A DNA stretch of 53,409 nucleotides from CAYJEO01 sp044432805 (GTDB lineage Bacteria > Bacillota_I > Bacilli_A > RF39 > UBA660), in contig JAWXUI010000006.1 in NCBI GenBank assembly GCA_044432805.1, forward strand, positions 1-53,409. The letters run 5' to 3'. Shown piece by piece: positions 52,144-53,409 of this stretch. A program made the position numbers and the translations under genes. The notes beneath the pieces are model-generated. The model was given only the letters and a program-made list of their open reading frames with translations. It searched no databases and was not told the DNA's origin. How positions within the stretch are numbered: the stretch's first letter is position 1; every line of letters starts with the position of its first letter.

Positions 52144-53323
52144 TAGTGTGTGTAATGGAAGCACAGGAAAAATAATGCTTTCTATACATAAGTTAGCAAA
52201 AGAAAATAATTTTAAATCTTATTGTATTTACGGAAGAAGAAATGGACCATATGATGAAACCTGTATAAAACTAGGTAACAATTTTTCTTTTTTATCACAT
52301 GTATTATTTACTTTTATATTTAATAATCATGGCAGATATTCAAAATATCATACTAAGAAAATGATAAAAAAATTAAAAGAAATTAATCCTGATATAATAC
52401 ATCTTCATAATATACATGGTTATTATTTAAACTATGAAATTTTATTTAATTATTTAAATAATGAATATAAAGGGAAAGTATTTTGGACATTACATGATTG
52501 CTGGTCATTTACAGGCCATTGCCCGCATTATTCAAAGATCAAATGTAATAAATGGAAAAATAAGTGTTATAAGTGCCCACAAATGAAACGTTACCCAATT
52601 AGTTTGCTTTTTGATACATCTAAAAATGAATATCAACTAAAGAAAAAGTTGTTTACTAGTGTTAAAGATATGACAATTATTACTCCTTCTGTTTGGTTAA
52701 AAGAAGAAGTAGAAAAATCATTTTTAAAAAAATATAAAATAATTGCTATTAACAATGGAATAGATTTAAATATTTTTAAACCGACCAAAAGTGAATTTAG
52801 AAAAAAATATAAATCAAAAAATAAGATTATTTTATTAGGTGTTGCTTTTGACTGGGGAGAAAGAAAAGGCTTAGATGTATTTATTGAATTGTCAAAAAGG
52901 TTAAGTTCAAAATATCAAATAGTTTTAGTAGGTACAAATAAAAAGATAGATAAAAAATTACCTAAAAATATAATTTCAATTCATAAAACTGATTCTCAAA
53001 TTGATCTTGCAAAGATTTATACAACTGCGGATTTATTTATAAATCCAACTAGAGAGGATAATTTTCCAACAGTTAATTTGGAATCTTTAGCTTGCGGTAC
53101 GCCTGGTATTACTTTTAATACTGGAGGGAGTCCTGAATGCTTTGATACAAAAAGTGGAAGTGTTGTTGAATATAACAATATTGATGCATTAGAAAAAGAA
53201 ATATATAGTGTCATTGAAAATAAAGAATATAATAAAAAAGATTGTATAAAAAGAGCAAAAGAATATAATCGTGATGATAAATTTAAAGAATATATTAATT
53301 TATACAACGAAAAGCAATTGTAA
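52121..53323 (+). CDS. Family 4 glycosyltransferase
   Basis: A 400-aa GT4 (GT-B fold) enzyme. The N-terminal Rossmann domain has INSVCNGSTGKIMLSI (glycine loop), IIHLHNIHGYYLN and VFWTLHDCWSFTGHCPHY, a block common in colanic/capsule GT4 enzymes. It contains a cysteine cluster (CNKWKNKCYKCPQ) that could bind a metal. The C-terminal donor-binding domain has ITPSVWLKEE, NNGIDLNIFKP, VAFDWGERKGLDVFIELSKR and the E-x7-E region FINPTREDNFPTVNLESLAC. GGAGGA overlaps the flippase end. Sugar and linkage unknown. A terminator follows. Confidence 0.92.
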   Translation: MKKIVLINSVCNGSTGKIMLSIHKLAKENNFKSYCIYGRRNGPYDETCIKLGNNFSFLSHVLFTFIFNNHGRYSKYHTKKMIKKLKEINPDIIHLHNIHGYYLNYEILFNYLNNEYKGKVFWTLHDCWSFTGHCPHYSKIKCNKWKNKCYKCPQMKRYPISLLFDTSKNEYQLKKKLFTSVKDMTIITPSVWLKEEVEKSFLKKYKIIAINNGIDLNIFKPTKSEFRKKYKSKNKIILLGVAFDWGERKGLDVFIELSKRLSSKYQIVLVGTNKKIDKKLPKNIISIHKTDSQIDLAKIYTTADLFINPTREDNFPTVNLESLACGTPGITFNTGGSPECFDTKSGSVVEYNNIDALEKEIYSVIENKEYNKKDCIKRAKEYNRDDKFKEYINLYNEKQL

Positions 53324-53338
53324 GTAATTGTTTTTTTT
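53315..53338 (+). terminator. Possible terminator after the GT4 gene
   Basis: CAATT (53315-53319) pairs with AATTG (53326-53330) and is followed by eight T. The stem is short and overlaps the stop codon. Confidence 0.5.
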
Positions 53339-53346
53339 GTTATAAT
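53338..53346 (+). promoter_or_regulatory. Extended -10 promoter of the partial gene at the right edge
   Basis: TGT-TATAAT at 53338-53346, followed by GGGAG at 53354-53358 and the ATG at 53369. Confidence 0.5.
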
Positions 53347-53368
53347 TTTATCAGGGAGTAGGGTATAT

Positions 53369-53409
53369 ATGAAAGTATTAATAGTGTGTCAACATTTTTA
53401 TCCGGAAAA
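53369..53409 (+). CDS. Glycosyltransferase family 4, partial (5' end only)
   Basis: Only the first 13 codons are in the window: MKVLIVCQHFYPE. This opening is typical of WbuB-like GT4 enzymes, whose first strand ends in a Q-x-F/Y-x-P-E loop. Its own SD and extended -10 precede it. The rest lies beyond the right edge, so the call is tentative, but it shows that the glycan cluster continues. Confidence 0.6.
   Translation, partial: MKVLIVCQHFYPE

Noticed and set aside
1..53409. Possible UGA recoding as in Mollicutes
   Set aside because: Several intact genes end in TGA (for example at 6789-6791, 45143-45145 and 42199-42201), and tryptophan is encoded by TGG throughout.

Overview
The window is very AT-rich DNA read with the standard bacterial code: TGA is a genuine stop, for example at the ends of the acetyltransferase at 6321, the tagH-like gene at 44417 and the Rpn gene at 41356. 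Gene content and order point to a low-GC Firmicute of the class Bacilli, probably a small-genome, host-associated (gut) lineage near the Erysipelotrichales/RF39 grade. The hisS-aspS / 6S RNA / tcdA order, dnaG-rpoD-trmK with a yqfQ-like gene, ylbJ next to ylbL, nusB-xseA-xseB followed by spoIVB, and comEA-comEC all have counterparts in Bacillus. The taxonomic placement is inference.

Layout. 1-3067: an ABC exporter pair, an S51-type peptidase and an acetyltransferase. 3068-6791: a T-box leader, hisS, aspS and an acetyltransferase. 6792-10793: an accessory island with a MerR regulator overlapping a soluble VirD4/TraG-like ATPase, a decayed gene, and two tandem HELEH putative metallopeptidases. 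10837-15201: a 6S-like RNA, tcdA, a basic unknown protein and a short-armed SMC. 15321-16184: a first Rpn-type PD-(D/E)XK protein. 16283-19216: a large secreted glucosaminidase-like protein. 19294-21847: comEA and comEC. 21995-26910: two unknown genes, then dnaG-rpoD-trmK and a yqfQ-like gene. 27019-33162: a minimal type IV pilus/Com-like locus (extended GspF protein, prepilin peptidase, GspE ATPase with a repeat tail on the opposite strand, and a prepilin fused to BspA-type repeats). 33113-41269: ylbJ, ylbL, mutS, a membrane protein, nusB, xseA, xseB, spoIVB. 41356-42201: a second Rpn protein. 42210-44255: a kinase-less PASTA protein. 44417-53409: a cell-surface polysaccharide cluster (TagGH-like ABC exporter, glycosyltransferases, DUF2304 protein, flippase), which runs off the right edge.

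How the parts fit. ComEA, ComEC, the GspE/GspF/PilD set and the pilin could form a DNA-uptake or adhesion pilus. The BspA-type domain on the pilin suggests surface binding. SpoIVB, YlbJ and YqfQ are sporulation-associated and suggest retained or residual spore formation. The last 9 kb builds and exports a surface glycan.

The most striking signals are: a prepilin whose body is a BspA/DUF285 repeat domain; at least three genes (both Rpn genes and the second HELEH gene) whose conserved N-terminus and Shine-Dalgarno position point to ATA or ACG start codons, with two weaker cases; an orphan VirD4-like ATPase overlapping a MerR gene that has its own operator; and a hisS-aspS T-box whose putative specifier loop carries overlapping Asp and His codons. 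Many promoters share an extended -10 element (TGN-TAWAAT).
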